A stretch of 64,000 nucleotides of DNA from Luidia sarsii. Its lineage: Eukaryota; Echinodermata; Asteroidea; Paxillosida; Luidiidae. This document shows, in pieces, positions 19,867 to 31,800 of this stretch. A program made the position numbers and the translations under genes. Every line of letters starts with the position of its first letter. Positions within the stretch are counted from its first letter, which is position 1. The notes beneath the pieces are model-generated. The model saw only the letters and a list, made by a program, of their open reading frames with translations, searched no databases and was not told the DNA's origin. Location of the stretch: assembly GCA_949987565.1 (NCBI GenBank), contig OX465111.1, positions 715,001 to 779,000 on the forward strand. Direction: 5' to 3'.

Positions 19867-22800
19867 CTGTAAGTAAGTAGTAAGGAAAAGACGGCACAAG
19901 ATTATGCGTCAGTAAGAATGCAGTTTATTGAGAGTATATTGAGAGTAGGGTATCTGTGGGGCTGCCAAAGTCACTGCAGTGATGGTCCACCTCGTGTATC
20001 TGTCTCCAGAACATATCACCTAAGGGGTCAAAACAATGTCACAACAATGGCCATCCTGAATACAAACTTGATCGACAAGTTCCCTTCAAATGATTGACCG
20101 GAAAGACACAGTTACAACATTGCACCAGGTGACAAACTATAGCGATAATTTCGCTGGAATCAATCGCCTAGGAAGACATTATTACTATGTCAAACTGGAA
20201 GAAAAACTCCAGAGATGAATTTGGATGGAATTATTGCGTGGTGGAGAGCCGCTATTTCGGTATCCAAACTAGAGGTGAAGTAACTTCCAATGGTTGCTCA
20301 GCACACAACCTCATGGGAAGTGTCGATGCTCAGATGCTTGACAGCTTCGATGGGCGACTGTCCCATCCTAGGGACAAAGTCTGTGAGAGGCTGAGTGAGC
20401 ACTGTGCCGATCACTCACCAATGATGCGCTCTATCTTGGACAGGATGGCCTGGTTAGGGATGGCTCTGCCTGCCTCATAGTCATTGATGACCTGTGGCTT
20501 CTCGTTAATCTTCTGCTCCATAACAAGAGGAAACGAAGACAGTGACAGTGAGACTAAGAAATGCTACAGGCTCAGCTGAATGATAACTAATTTGCCAAAA
20601 ATCTTGGACGATATTTAAACTGGGAGATTTCAATCTTACAAGTAAAAAGGGCTTGACGTTTTGATCAGTATTCTTTGCCGGAACATCAGTCGCTTTACAC
20701 TTTTGATATTTGCATTTTGGTTATTTGTTAGTAAGCTGTTAGCAACATCTCTGGATAATTTAAGTTGGCAGAGGTGACATCGCTGTATACCTTGCACTGG
20801 TACCTTGTACTAGAGCACCGGTATGAAAACCAAGAGCTCTCAGATTCAAGTTGCCACTGGTTACTTAAAAGTTGAGAGGGCCTGACATTTCAATGCTCAC
20901 AATAACCTTCCTCAAAGGCTGACTCTGAGAAAGGCCTATGGTTGTCGACAGCCTAAATGCTTCTTCCTTCGACAAAACTTTCAAACAGGGATCTTAAATT
21001 AGTAAGAGGGTCTTATGTTTTGATCTATAAATTTGAAAGCTGTCCGGGGGTGGATTTCACAAAGCCTTACGATGCATCCTAACTGTGATACACCGTATGG
21101 TTTCTGTGTATCGCTCAGCCACTGATCGTAAATTACGATGGGTTTGGTGAAATTGACGGCGACTTTTCAAGATTTTGTTGGCGAGCTATTTGCAACATGG
21201 CCCTTTATACAGGGTCAAAGTCTTTTCAAAATGCCAAGAGTCTGTTAATATCTTGATGGTCGGACAGAAATGTTGACACAGCAGTGTAAAAAGGGAGGCA
21301 AACTGTGCATAGGTGCATGTGTTCTTGAGTCTAGTCCGTACCGTAGCCAACTCTTTTTGCGTCATCTCCTTCAGTTGCCGGCCTTTCATGATCCACTTCC
21401 CCAAAGACAAAGACACTCGCTCATCTGCAGAAAGCAACAACAACAAAAACAGAGGGTGTGATCCCATCCTTAACCATGAACAAGTCGCAATCACTCTCGA
21501 CATCAACCATTGCATTTGAGGAAGTAGTTGTTGCAAGAAAGCTTAGGCACTTTTTCCAACTGGCTCGTCTTCAACAGCTATCCACGAGTTGTTAGCATTT
21601 AACAGTTAGACTAACACGGCCATCTTGACACAAAAACATCAGACCAGTCAATGAAAGTGTCAGCCTCTTTCTAAGAATGCATTTGAGCAAGAATGATTTA
21701 TACTGAAGAGTGAAGTTCAATCAGCGGTATCACTCTTAGCATTGGTACAACTTGAAATACTTGTCTTAGCAAATGCAGTCTCACTGTTCTTGAGCTAAGA
21801 TGAAGCAAAGGAGCCAGTGACTGGTGAACTTGCCACTCACTTGTACAAACTCGGGAGAAAGTTTGCACTGACTGAAGTCCACTACCTCTGGCTGAACATA
21901 CCGGCACACCCGGGTTCAAATCTGTGCCAGTGAGACCTCACTTATTAGCACTAGCATGGTTTATCCTGCGTTTCAAATTGTGAGGCAACCCATCTCATTG
22001 CTTTGATGAACCACCTCGGATCTTTGTCTCCAAAACTGGCTACCTCAAGGGGGTCAAAGTCAGACTAGAAAGATGAACAGTGAGCAAAATCTTTCCAGCA
22101 TATGTATAAAGTGATGCACACATGTTTCTACTGGCAAAGCTTGTTCCCGCATGCATGAACCACTGTGCTTTAGACCCTATTCCCAATCGTGACTTATAGT
22201 AAACCAATCCTGCACATCCACAGTTGGCCCTAACTCATTGATTGAGCAGATTACCGGCTGCTTGCTCTGACTCATTCCAGGCCAAACCCTGAGGCCTATC
22301 ATGGGTCTTGCCGATACTTACGGTGAAGCTCTTCCGTTTCCCGATCCAGCTTTGCTGTGTTGAGGTCTGTGGTTGTCTTCTTATTCTGGGCAGCGGAGAC
22401 TAAAGAAGAGACACGATGGAAATGATCAACCAGTGCTTATTGCCTTTTTTTCCCCCAGAACCCTTCTCCCTTTTTTTCGTCCATTTTAAAGGTGCAAGGC
22501 GTGAAAATGGGAGGCCTTTGGCTTTTTAAAAATGTTATACTGCATTTTTAATAAGAAATTGTCTACTTCAACAAAGAATTTCAACCTATGTTTTTGAGCT
22601 TTTGGATAACAGAGACGAAAAGGCCTATGAATACCACACAGGTTTTTCACTAATTCAGGCAAAAAATCTAAGGAAACTGTCAGACCGAGAGAGCATTGTT
22701 CATAACAACTTTTGAAAGCTTACATTTGGTTCTCGTTTCCACTGCCTCTCCACGTCTCATTGCGGTGTTGACAGCCTAGTGTAGCAGTGGGAGGGAAGAC

Positions 22801-23537
22801 AGACAGGATTCAGGGCATATCAAGGCTAGTTGCGGTAACCCTAACCCTAACCCTCATCCTCCCGAGGGTCAGAGACCTAGGATGAGGGTTAGGGTTATCG
22901 CAACTACATCGAGGCTTGTAGTTGTAGTGTTCCACAGTAAAACCAACATGGCTGGTGGAGTTGAATGACCTCCTGGCCCTCTCCACCCACTTATGACCCG
23001 AAAGTAAGTTGATCGTTTTGGTTTGGTTCAAATTGGCCCGATTACGCACGGAGGTATACTATATCAATCATATGCATTCACTGTAGACCTTGTACAACGA
23101 CCGAAATAATTTTTTTTTTTTTTAAAGGAGTAAAAAAAGGGCTAAAGTTACTGTAGCTCATCAGTAATTCATGGGGTTGCACTGATCATTCTGTCTTGCT
23201 GCACTCTCTAATTTGTAAAGTAATCCAAGTGCTTCTGAGTATTTTTCTGAGTCCTTTTATTCGCGTGCCGTGCTTTTCCATGTTTTCTGTGAACGGTACT
23301 CTTGCCAACTTCTAATATAAGGCTTCGTGCCTGCCCATGTAAACGTGCAAAAGTTGCCAAAACTGCGGCAATTTTGGATGTCCGGAAACTGGGCAAGGCA
23401 GACTGTTTACATCAGTACAGTGAGTGGTCAGTGCATATGCACCGTGCACCAACCAAGCATACCTGCTGTGACCGAGCCTGCTTGGCAGACGTTTTCTTTC
23501 GGAGGTACGTGACATCATCCCAGCCTGCTTCGGCCAT
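19814..23537 (-). CDS. EDF1: EDF1 / multiprotein bridging factor 1 (MBF1), six coding exons
   Basis: Transcriptional coactivator that bridges TBP and bZIP or nuclear-receptor activators; also a sensor on collided ribosomes. Exons: 23463-23537, 22724-22775, 22322-22399, 21342-21424, 20419-20512, 19814-19866. GT-AG junctions and phases all agree, giving 144 residues (human 148). The N-terminal MBF1 domain starts [20 protein letters not shown] and contains [11 protein letters not shown] at 32-42; [20 protein letters not shown] follows. The Cro/C1-type helix-turn-helix lies at about 78-128 ([37 protein letters not shown]), and the tail is [16 protein letters not shown]. The start context ACAAAATGG is good. 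No exon except the fourth shows up well as an open frame; similarity plus splice phase defines the gene. Confidence 0.95.
20419..20512 (-). CDS. EDF1: EDF1 coding exon 5
   Basis: Acceptor GGAGCAG|AAGATT, donor ATTG|GTGAGT. Encodes [20 protein letters not shown] and the SKIERII helix. Confidence 0.95.
20875..20945. mobile_element. Family 3 MITE remnant
   Basis: GAGAGGGCCTGACATTTCAA, then CCTTCCTCAAAGGC and an inverted GAGAAAGGCC. In EDF1 intron 4. Confidence 0.45.
21045..21157. mobile_element. Foldback MITE, family 2
   Basis: GGGGTGGATTTCACAAAGCC at the left, GATGGGTTTGGTGAAATTGA at the right. In EDF1 intron 4. Confidence 0.7.
21342..21424 (-). CDS. EDF1: EDF1 coding exon 4
   Basis: Acceptor TCTGCAG|ATGAG, donor ACG|GTACGG. 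Encodes [20 protein letters not shown] and TQKELAT, the first helix-turn-helix helices. Confidence 0.94.
22322..22399 (-). CDS. EDF1: EDF1 coding exon 3
   Basis: Acceptor CTTTAG|TCTCC, donor CACC|GTAAGT. Encodes [20 protein letters not shown] and TEELH, with split codons at both ends. Confidence 0.93.
22724..22775 (-). CDS. EDF1: EDF1 coding exon 2
   Basis: Acceptor ACACTAG|GCTGTC, donor AAAT|GTAAGC; 17 codons plus one base. Encodes [17 protein letters not shown]. Confidence 0.9.
22828..22906. repeat. Inverted repeat with telomere-like core
   Basis: The left arm ends in AACCCTAACCCTAACCCT plus CATCCT; the right arm starts AGGATGAGGGTTAGGGTT. Flanks TAGTTGCG and CGCAACTA also pair. In EDF1 intron 1. 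Confidence 0.75.
23463..23537 (-). CDS. EDF1: EDF1 coding exon 1
   Basis: 25 codons from ATG to donor CAG|GTATGC, phase 0. Corresponds one-to-one with human EDF1 exon 1 protein sequence. Confidence 0.92.
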
Positions 23538-25377
23538 TTTGTTGGTTTACTCTCTCCTTCCTTCTGTAGAAAGTCAAATCTTTCTCAGATTAGCTCAAAG
23601 CTGTCGCAGCAAGTCGACACTTAGCGGACGAATAGTGAGACAGAGTTGCATAAAAGTTGAGCAATGAAAATGTGCAGTGTTCACAACAATAGTCTGGCAT
23701 CGGGTTTCATTGCACGCTTGATCCGTGCGGCAAGCGTCGGAAGCCAGACGACTTTTAACCTTAGACTGGTATCCTGTCCTCGCAACGTTTGTGTGAACGT
23801 TAAGATGCGAGGATAAAACCCATGAAAACTATTTTCTTACACGACGTGAAAAGTCTACATTTCCCTGATGATGTTGTTATCTCATAATTCTGATTTGAAA
23901 ATTAATTATGGTTAAAGAATCGAGCACGAGATATCACCGCTAGAGGGCGCCCTCCCCCTTTTTTAGCCTTCTCTCATTGTGTATACATAGAAGTACCAAC
24001 TCAATAATGTAGCCATTTAGCGCCGTATACGTATCCAAATTCAATTGATTTGTCGCTGCTTCGAATTACCCACGAATTTACGAAAGCTTCCGTTCAGCCC
24101 GATAGACTTGTGCACTATTTCCGGACTTACGACTAGCCAATGAATACAGACGAGCCCAACACATTGTATTGTGACGCACATGCGCATTGGTTACGGCTTC
24201 GAATTGCGCGCGAGTCAACGGAAGCCTCCGAGTCAGCGGCTGCAGCCAAATTCCATGGGCACGTGCGGTATTTACAGCCGTGGTCACTATAACTCTGCTG
24301 CAGCCTTTGTGAGCCATTCAATCGGACTGAGGACAATGGCGCTTGGAAGCCAATGGGTGGGTCGGGCGCCAGCCGTGGAATGTTCGACTCGTTATCGGGG
24401 ACCATGCGCTTTGAGAAGAAACCACGCGGTCACAGACGCCATCTTGGATGTGGATGCACACACAGGTTGCACACCGACGGTCCAAGACTTCGGTCCCAAT
24501 TAATGGGTTGAGTTCCCCAGTTTCGGGTCGAATTCCCCGGCTTTTCGAAGACGGTGAACCTCCTGCTTTGGGAGCTGCATTGGCAACCTGTGCTTCCCGC
24601 GTAAAAAGGTGTGTTTTCAGAGCTATTCTAGTTCATGTATTTGTGAAAATTACCACACAACTGTCCGGCGCTACCGAAACTGTAAACGCTTGAAGGTTGA
24701 AGGTTAAAGAGCTCGGCTATTCACCCTTGGGTAAAATTATACATAACCTTTGTAACAACTGTCTTTAATATGAACTCGGCTTGCTATATTTCATGATTGA
24801 TGTCTGTAAAACGTGTGGAAATAAGGCGCAGAACTGGAGACGCGAGTGTCAAAAAGACATGCAATCATCTCCTTTACTTAGTGCACTCCCCTTTTTTCAC
24901 TTTATTCCAAGTGTTCGTAATATTTAGTGACACCCTGGTTTTCCAAAAAATGTGCTGTTGTGGGTGTAATGCGAAAAATTATTGAGCATTGTCACAACGG
25001 CCTAAGCTCAGATAAAACTTTTTAATTTCAATTAAAAATGTTATTAGTTTGAATTATTGAAAGATTTTAGTTTAATACAGTGTAGCTAATTCCATAAAAG
25101 GATGTGAAAATATCTAAATCCACAAAAGACCACTTGGCAAAACAAAATTGCCATACAGTTTTCCCCAAAAGCAATCTCAAAACTCGTTTAAGGGGAGCTC
25201 CTAGCGGCCCAGTAAGTGGGATTTTTTGTTGCGTTTTTTTCTACAACTATAGATCAAACCATCGGGCATTCGGCTCATTTTTTTAAAGACAATTGTGTCT
25301 ATGAATTTGCTTCTAGTTGAATTTCAAAATCGGCTGACAGACCTCTGTTGCCCTCAGGCGACCTCGAACCAAAATGT
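23538..25377. other. EDF1 upstream region, no gene recognised
   Basis: Holds the presumed EDF1 promoter immediately right of 23537. 24.1-24.5 kb is relatively GC-rich with AGCCAATGGG (CCAAT-like) and could be a promoter, direction unknown. One paired GGGTTGA motif lies at 24505-24538. Confidence 0.35.
24505..24538 (+). repeat. Paired GGGTTGA/TTCCCC motif, copy 2
   Basis: GGGTTGAGTTCCCC, spacer AGTTTC, GGGTCGAATTCCCC. Precedes no obvious repeat here, unlike the copies in the minisatellites. Confidence 0.65.
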
Positions 25378-25480
25378 TACAAGTTGGGAAGGCTGCCATC
25401 TAAGGGCTAGATAGCTCAGATGGTACTTGACCATCAGCAGTGGAACGGGGTTAAGTCCCGGCCCAGTTAAAAAAAAAAAT
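25378..25480 (+). mobile_element. SINE family A, degenerate copy
   Basis: GGAAGGCTGCCATCTAAGGG, A box TAGCTCAGATGG, diverged B box GGGTTAAGTCCCGG and a T-rich tail. Confidence 0.6.
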
Positions 25481-25555
25481 TGCCATTTTTTCACGTTCCC
25501 AGCTATTTTTTTCTTAATCTGTTTGACTCAAATTTAAAAACCTGAATCCATTTTA

Positions 25556-25645
25556 ATGAGTGATCCCAAGCTGCTGTAGCCAGGTTTGCAACAATATTGG
25601 TTGTTTGCATCTTAATGAAAGTGGCAGTGTGATCCCTGAATATTA
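25556..25645 (+). mobile_element. Fragment of the SINE A-associated element (upstream head)
   Basis: GTGATCCCAAGCTGCTGTAG, GCCAGGTTTGCAACAAT and GTGTGATCCCTGAATA match the sequence upstream of the SINE at 47030. Confidence 0.5.
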
Positions 25646-25683
25646 TATTGTCATTTTTTTTCAAAGAGCACAGCGGGAAAATG

Positions 25684-26645
25684 ACACTCCTTCACTCCCT
25701 TCTACTTCCTCTCCACCCATTTTCTTCCCCTCACCTCTTCTACACCTCCCCTCCCCCTCTCATTCCGTCTCCTCCCCTTCCCCTCTCCTCCCCTCTCCTC
25801 CCCTCTCCTCCCCTTCTATCCCTTTTTCAATTTTCATCCCCTCTTAGTCCTCTTCTGCTCCTCCCCTCCCTTCTCTTTCTCATCACTTTCCCTTCCACTG
25901 TTCCTCGCCCTCTTCCCTGTCCATCTCCTTCTCTCTCCTTTTCTTTTCTTCTTCCTTATCCTAATGGTTGATTGTAATCTTCAAATTTGTTTGATTACCT
26001 GAATTCATATTGTTTCTTGCTTGTAGATTGTCTGTAATCTTTGATGCATTTGAAATGACTTCTATTCCTGCATGCTTCTATTCCTCCTCCCTTCTGTCTC
26101 TGGTCTTCCTTTCCTTGTTTCTTTTCCACTTCTTCCCCTCTCTTTCCTTCTATCTCTCTCTTCTTTTCTTCTTCCTCCCCTCCCTTTCTCCTTTCCCTCC
26201 CACTCACCTTCTTTTCCTCCCCTCTCTCTTGTATCTTCCTCTCGTCCCCGTCCACATCCTTCCCCTTTTGGTCAACTGATTTTACTTATATTTCTCTTCC
26301 CTACATCTCTTTATCTTCACTCCATGTCTTCCTCTTCGACCTCTTCTGTCCCCTCTCTCCCTTTCTATTCCCCTCCCTTCCCCTCCCTCACCCTTCTTCC
26401 CTTCTCCTAATCTCCCCTCCCTTCTCTCCTCTCCCCTCACCTCCCTTCCCCTTTCCTCATCGAATCTTCCCCTCCTCTTCCTCCTCTTCTTAGTTTCACT
26501 TATTCCTGCTCGACTCCCCTTCTTCTCCCCTTGTCGTCTCCTTGTCCTCATCCTTCCCTTCACTTCTCCCTGCCTCCTCCCCTCACATGCTTCCTTTTCC
26601 TTCTCTTCACTTCCCTCCTCCTGCCCTACCCTCCTCCCCTTCCCT
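25684..26645 (+). repeat. Polypyrimidine (C/T-rich) low-complexity region
   Basis: Irregular CCCCTCTCCT-type tracts in two blocks (25.69-25.96 and 26.08-26.65 kb), separated by about 100 bp of ordinary DNA. No fixed period. Open frames here are compositional artefacts. Confidence 0.85.
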
Positions 26646-26782
26646 TCAGGCAGCTATTCTGTGCACCTGAATCAAATGCAAATTAGAATTTCCTACTTAC
26701 AGTTTCCTGTCAGTACTTCCATCACTTCCCAAGTTTTTGTCTTTGCCTTTTCTTAATTAATTTCCCTTTTCTTTCTCCACAG

Positions 26783-28365
26783 ACTCTGCATCTCTCACCA
26801 TAGACAGCCTGTGTCTCTCACCATGTACAGCCTATGTCTCTCACCATGGACAGCCTTCAAGTCTCTCACCATATGGACAGCCTTCGCATCTCTCACCATG
26901 GACAGTCTTCATGTCTCTCACCATGGACAGTCTTCATGTCTCTCACCATGGACAGTCTTTGTGTCTCTCACCATGTAGAGCCTTCGCGTCTCTTACCATG
27001 GACAGCTTTCGTGTCTCTCACCATGGACAATCTTTGCGTCTCTTACCATGGACAGTCTTCGTGTCTCTTACCATGGACAGTCTTTGCATCTCTCACCATG
27101 GACAGCCTTCGTCTCTCACCATGGACTGCCTTTGTCTCTTACCTTGGACAGCCTTTGCATCTCTCACCTTTGACAGCCTGTGTCTCTCACCATGGACAGC
27201 CTATGTCTCTCACCATGGACAGCCTTCAAGTCTCTCACCATATGGACAGCCTTCGTGTCTCTCACCATGGACAGCCTTCGTCTCTCACCATAGACAGCCT
27301 TTGTCTCTCACCTTGGACAGCCTTTGTGTCTCTCACCATGGACAGCCTCTGCATCTCATCATGGACAGCCTCTGTATCTCTCACCGTGGACAATGTCATG
27401 CAATCTTGGATTTGTGGAGCCACATTGCTCTTCGTTGAGCTGTCTGAACTAACGGGTTGAGTTCCCCAGTTGTGGGTCGAATTCCCCATCCCACCATGTC
27501 TCTCACCATGGACAGTCTTCGTGTCTCTTACCATGGACAGTCTTTGCATCTCTCACCATGGACAGCCTTCGTCTCTCACCATGGACTGCCTTTGTCTCTT
27601 ACCTTGGACAGCCTTTGCATCTCTCACCTTTGACAGCCTGTGTCTCTCATCACGGACAGCCTCTGTATCTCTCACCATGGACAGCCTCTGTATCTCTCAC
27701 CATGGACAGCCTCTGTATCTCTCACCATGGACAGCCTCTGTATCTCTCACCACGGACAGCCTCTGTATCTCTCACCATGGACAGCCTCGATGTATCTCAC
27801 ATGGACAGCCTCTGTATCTCACATGGACAGCCTCTGTATCTCTCACCATGGACAGCCTCTGTATCTCACATGGACAGCCTCTGTATCTCTCACCATGGAC
27901 AGCCTCTGTATCTCTCACCATGGACAGCCTCTGTATCTCTCACCATGGACAGCCTCTGTATCTCTCACCATGGACAGCCTCTGTATCTCTCACCACGGAC
28001 AGCCTCTGTATCTCTCACCATGGACAGCCTCTGTATCTCACATGGACAGCCTCTGTATCTCACATGGACAGCCTCTGTATCTCTCACCATGGACAGCCTC
28101 TGTATCTCACATGGACAGCCTCTGTATCTCTCACCATGGACAGCCTCTGTATCTCTCACCATGGACAGCCTCTGTATCTCATACCCTGGACAATGTCATG
28201 CAATGTTGGATTTGTGGACCCACATTGCTCTTTGTGGAGCTGTCGGAACTAACGGGTTGAGTTCCCCAGTTTTGGGTTGAATTCCCCATCCTACATTTTC
28301 CCTGGAGATGAATTTGCTGTCGTGGATCTGCATTGGCTGGCTGTACTACTGACTACTGAGAAGAG
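26783..28365 (+). ncRNA. Candidate plus-strand exon made of minisatellite A
   Basis: A polypyrimidine tract and acceptor (TTTCTTTCTCCACAG) end exactly at the array start, and a strong donor (GAAGAG|GTAAGTTG) lies just after the array. Suggests a spliced non-coding transcript; no expression evidence. Confidence 0.3.
26787..28250 (+). repeat. 25-bp minisatellite array A
   Basis: Unit contains TCTCTCACCATGGACAGCCT plus five variable bases. Some units are shortened to about 21 bp (CATGGACAGCCTCTGTATCT type). Early units (TTCGTGT variants) differ from the more homogeneous right half (TCTGTAT variants). Since 25 is not a multiple of 3, translation cycles through all frames every 25 residues, giving long meaningless open frames. 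Two embedded copies of a unique block end in the paired GGGTTGA motif at 27454 and 28254. Confidence 0.92.
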
Positions 28366-28865
28366 GTAAGTTGATAATTGTCTATTCTATTGCAGTTTGC
28401 TATTTTTAGGTGTATGTACTTTTGTGGACCTAATTGTTGTCCTATGGAAGAGAGAAAAACACAGCCTGCAGTACTCAGTCATTCATCTCAATACTGGGTG
28501 TTGTGTAGATTTTTGGCTTCAAAATTCATGCTGGTCCTATCTATGATAATACGACAGAATTGTAGCATACGAGTGAAGGCTTAGTGACACTGTTTCAAGA
28601 AAGTTACAAAAAGACAAAGGCTTCCCTGTTGACATTGCATGCAACTTCATCCTCTTCGGGACAATTATGAAGAATAATGTTTCCCAAATACACAAAATTA
28701 TTTAATGCCTTTAGATTTACTGAATTTAAATACATGTAAGCTTCTGGTTTTGATTTGAGAAAGGCCATCAAAAGGGCAACACAGGTTTATTCTTTGACCC
28801 TTACAATTTTGTTATTTTCAATAATCAATTTAGTATGTTAGGGTTGAAAATATGTCCTTTGTTTG
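28366..28865. other. Unique AT-rich spacer between two arrays
   Basis: No exon, RNA gene or repeat recognised. Confidence 0.5.
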
Positions 28866-28879
28866 ATGTGTTATCCGCT

Positions 28880-31800
28880 CCCCTTCTCCACCACTTGCTC
28901 CTGCACTCCCCTTCCCCATCTCTTCCTCCTCCATTCCCCTTCTCCATCCCTCCCTCCTCCACTCCCCTTCTCCATCCCTTCCTCCTCCACTCCCCTTCTC
29001 CATCCCTTCCTCCTCCACTCCCCTTCTCCATCCCTTCCTCCTCCACTCCCCTTCTCCATCCCTTCCTCCTCCATTCCCCTTCTCCATCCCTTCCTCCTCC
29101 ACTCCCCTTCTCCATCCCTTCCTTCTGCACTCCCCTTCTCCATCCCTTCCTCCTCCACTCCCCTTCTCCATCCCTTCCTCCTCCACTCCCCTTCTCCATC
29201 CCTTCCTCCTCCATTCCCCTTCTCCATCCCTTCCTCCTCCACTCCCCTTCTCCATCCCTTCCTCCTCCACTCCCCTTCTCCATCCCTTCCTCCTCCATTC
29301 CCCTTCTCCATCCCTTCCTCCTCCACTCCCCTTCTCCATCCCTTCCTTCTGCACTCCCCTTCTCCATCCCTTCTTCCTCCACTCCCTTTCTCCATCCCTC
29401 CCTCCTCCACTCCCCTTCTCCATCCCTTCCTCCTCCACTCCCCTTCTCCATCCCTTCCTCCTCCACTCCCCTTCTCCATCCCTTCCTCCTCCACTCCCCT
29501 TCTCCATCCCTTCCTCCTCCACTCCCCTTCTCCATCCCTTCCTCCTCCACTCCCCTTCTCCATCCCTTCCTCCTCCACTCCCCTTCTCCATCCCTTCCTC
29601 CTCCATTCCCCTTCTCCATCCCTTCCTCCTCCACTCCCCTTCTCCATCCCTTCCTTCTGCACTCCCCTTCTCCATCCCTTCTTCCTCCACTCCCTTTCTC
29701 CATCCCTCCCTCCTCCACTCCCCTTCTCCATCCCTCCCTCCTCCACTCCCCTTCTCCATCCCTTCCTCCTCCACTCCCCTTCTCCATCCCTTCCTCCTCC
29801 ATTCCCCTTCTCCATCCCTTTCTCCTCCACTCCCCTTCTCCATCCCTTCCTCCTCCACTCCCCTTCTCCACCCCTTCCTCCTCCACTCCCCTTCTCCATC
29901 CCTTCCTCCTCCACTCCCCTTCTCCATCCCTTCCTCCTCCACTCCCCTTCTCCATCCCTTCCTCCTCCACTCCCCTTCTCCACCCCTTCCTCCTCCACTC
30001 CCCTTCTCCATCCCTTCCTCCTCCACTCCCCTTCTCCATCCCTTCCTCCTCCACTCCCCTTCTCCATCCCTTCCTCCTCCACTCCCCTTCTCCATCCCTT
30101 CCTCCTCCATTCCCCTTCTCCATCCCTTCCTCCTCCACTCCCCTTCTCCATCCCTTCCTTCTGCACTCCCCTTCTCCATCCCTTCTTCCTCCACTCCCTT
30201 TCTCCATCCCTCCCTCCTCCACTCCCCTTCTCCATCCCTCCCTCCTCCACTCCCCTTCTCCATCCCTTCCTCCTCCACTCCCCTTCTCCATCCCTTCCTC
30301 CTCCATTCCCCTTCTCCATCCCTTTCTCCTCCACTCCCCTTCTCCATCCCTTTCTCCTCCACTCCCCTTCTCCATCCCTTCCTTCTCCACTCCCCTTCTC
30401 CATCCCTTCCTCCTCCACTCCCCTTCTCCATCCCTTCCTCCTCCACTCCCCTTCTCCATCCCTTCCTCCTCCACTCCCCTTCTCCATCCCTTCCTCCTCC
30501 ACTCCCCTTCTCCATCCCTTCCTCCTCCACTCCCCTTCTCCATCCCTTCCTCCTCCACTCCCCTTCTCCATCCCTTCCTCCTCCACTCCCCTTCTCCATC
30601 CCTTCCTTCTGCACTCCCCTTCTCCATCCCTTCTTCCTCCACTCCCTTTCTCCATCCCTCCCTCCTCCACTCCCCTTCTCCATTCCTTCCTCCTCCACTC
30701 CCCTTCTCCATCCCTTCCTCCTCCACTCCCCTTCTCCATCCCTTCCTCCTCCACTCCCCTTCTCCATCCCTTCCTCCTCCACTCCCCTTCTCCATCCCTT
30801 CCTCCTCCATTCCCCTTCTCCATCCCTTCCTCCTCCACTCCCCTTCTCCATCCCTTCCTTCTGCACTCCCCTTCTCCATCCCTTCTTCCTCCACTCCCTT
30901 TCTCCATCCCTCCCTCCTCCACTCCCCTTCTCCACCCCTCCCTCCTCCACTCCCCTTCTCCATCCCTTCCTCCTCCACTCCCCTTCTCCATCCCTTCCTC
31001 CTCCATTCCCCTTCTCCATCCCTTTCTCCTCCACTCCCCTTCTCCATCCCTTCCTCCTCCACTCCCCTTCTCCATCCCTTCCTCCTCCACTCCCCTTCTC
31101 CATCCCTTCCTCCTCCACTCCCCTTCTCCATCCCTTCCTCCTCCACTCCCCTTCTCCATCCCTTCCTTCTGCACTCCCCTTCTCCATCCCTTCTTCCTCC
31201 ACTCCCTTTCTCCATCCCTCCCTCCTCCACTCCCCTTCTCCATCCCTCCCTCCTCCACTCCCCTTCTCCATCCCTTCCTCCTCCACTCCCCTTCTCCATC
31301 CCTTCCTCCTCCACTCCCCTTCTCCATCCCTTCCTCCTCCACTCCCCTTCTCCATCCCTTCCTCCTCCACTCCCCTTCTCCATCCCTTCCTCCTCCACTC
31401 CCCTTCTCCATCCCTTCCTTCTGCACTCCCCTTCTCCATCCCTTCCTCCTCCACTCCCTTTCTCCATCCCTCCCTCCTCCACTCCCCTTCTCCATCCCTT
31501 CCTCCTCCACTCCCCTTCTCCATCCCTTCCTCCTCCACTCCCCTTCTCCATCCCTTCCTCCTCCACTCCCCTTCTCCATCCCTTCCTCCTCCACTCCCCT
31601 TCTCCATCCCTTCCTCCTCCATTCCCCTTCTCCATCCCTTCCTCCTCCACTCCCCTTCTCCATCCCTTCCTTCTGCACTCCCCTTCTCCATCCCTTCTTC
31701 CTCCACTCCCTTTCTCCATCCCTCCCTCCTCCACTCCCCTTCTCCACCCCTCCCTCCTCCACTCCCCTTCTCCATCCCTTCCTCCTCCACTCCCCTTCTC

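Noticed and set aside
19930..20021. Alternative last exon for EDF1 after acceptor CCCCTTAG
   Set aside because: It joins in phase and is open, but encodes unrelated residues, while the exon at 19814-19866 gives the conserved [11 protein letters not shown] tail.
24133..24503. Overlapping open frames on both strands in a GC-richer patch
   Set aside because: No family resemblance or splice context; more likely a promoter-type composition effect.
26834..28280. Overlapping plus-strand frames with MDSL/HHGQP/SPWTA repeats
   Set aside because: A 25-bp repeat read in rotating frames; the same translation appears in three frames.
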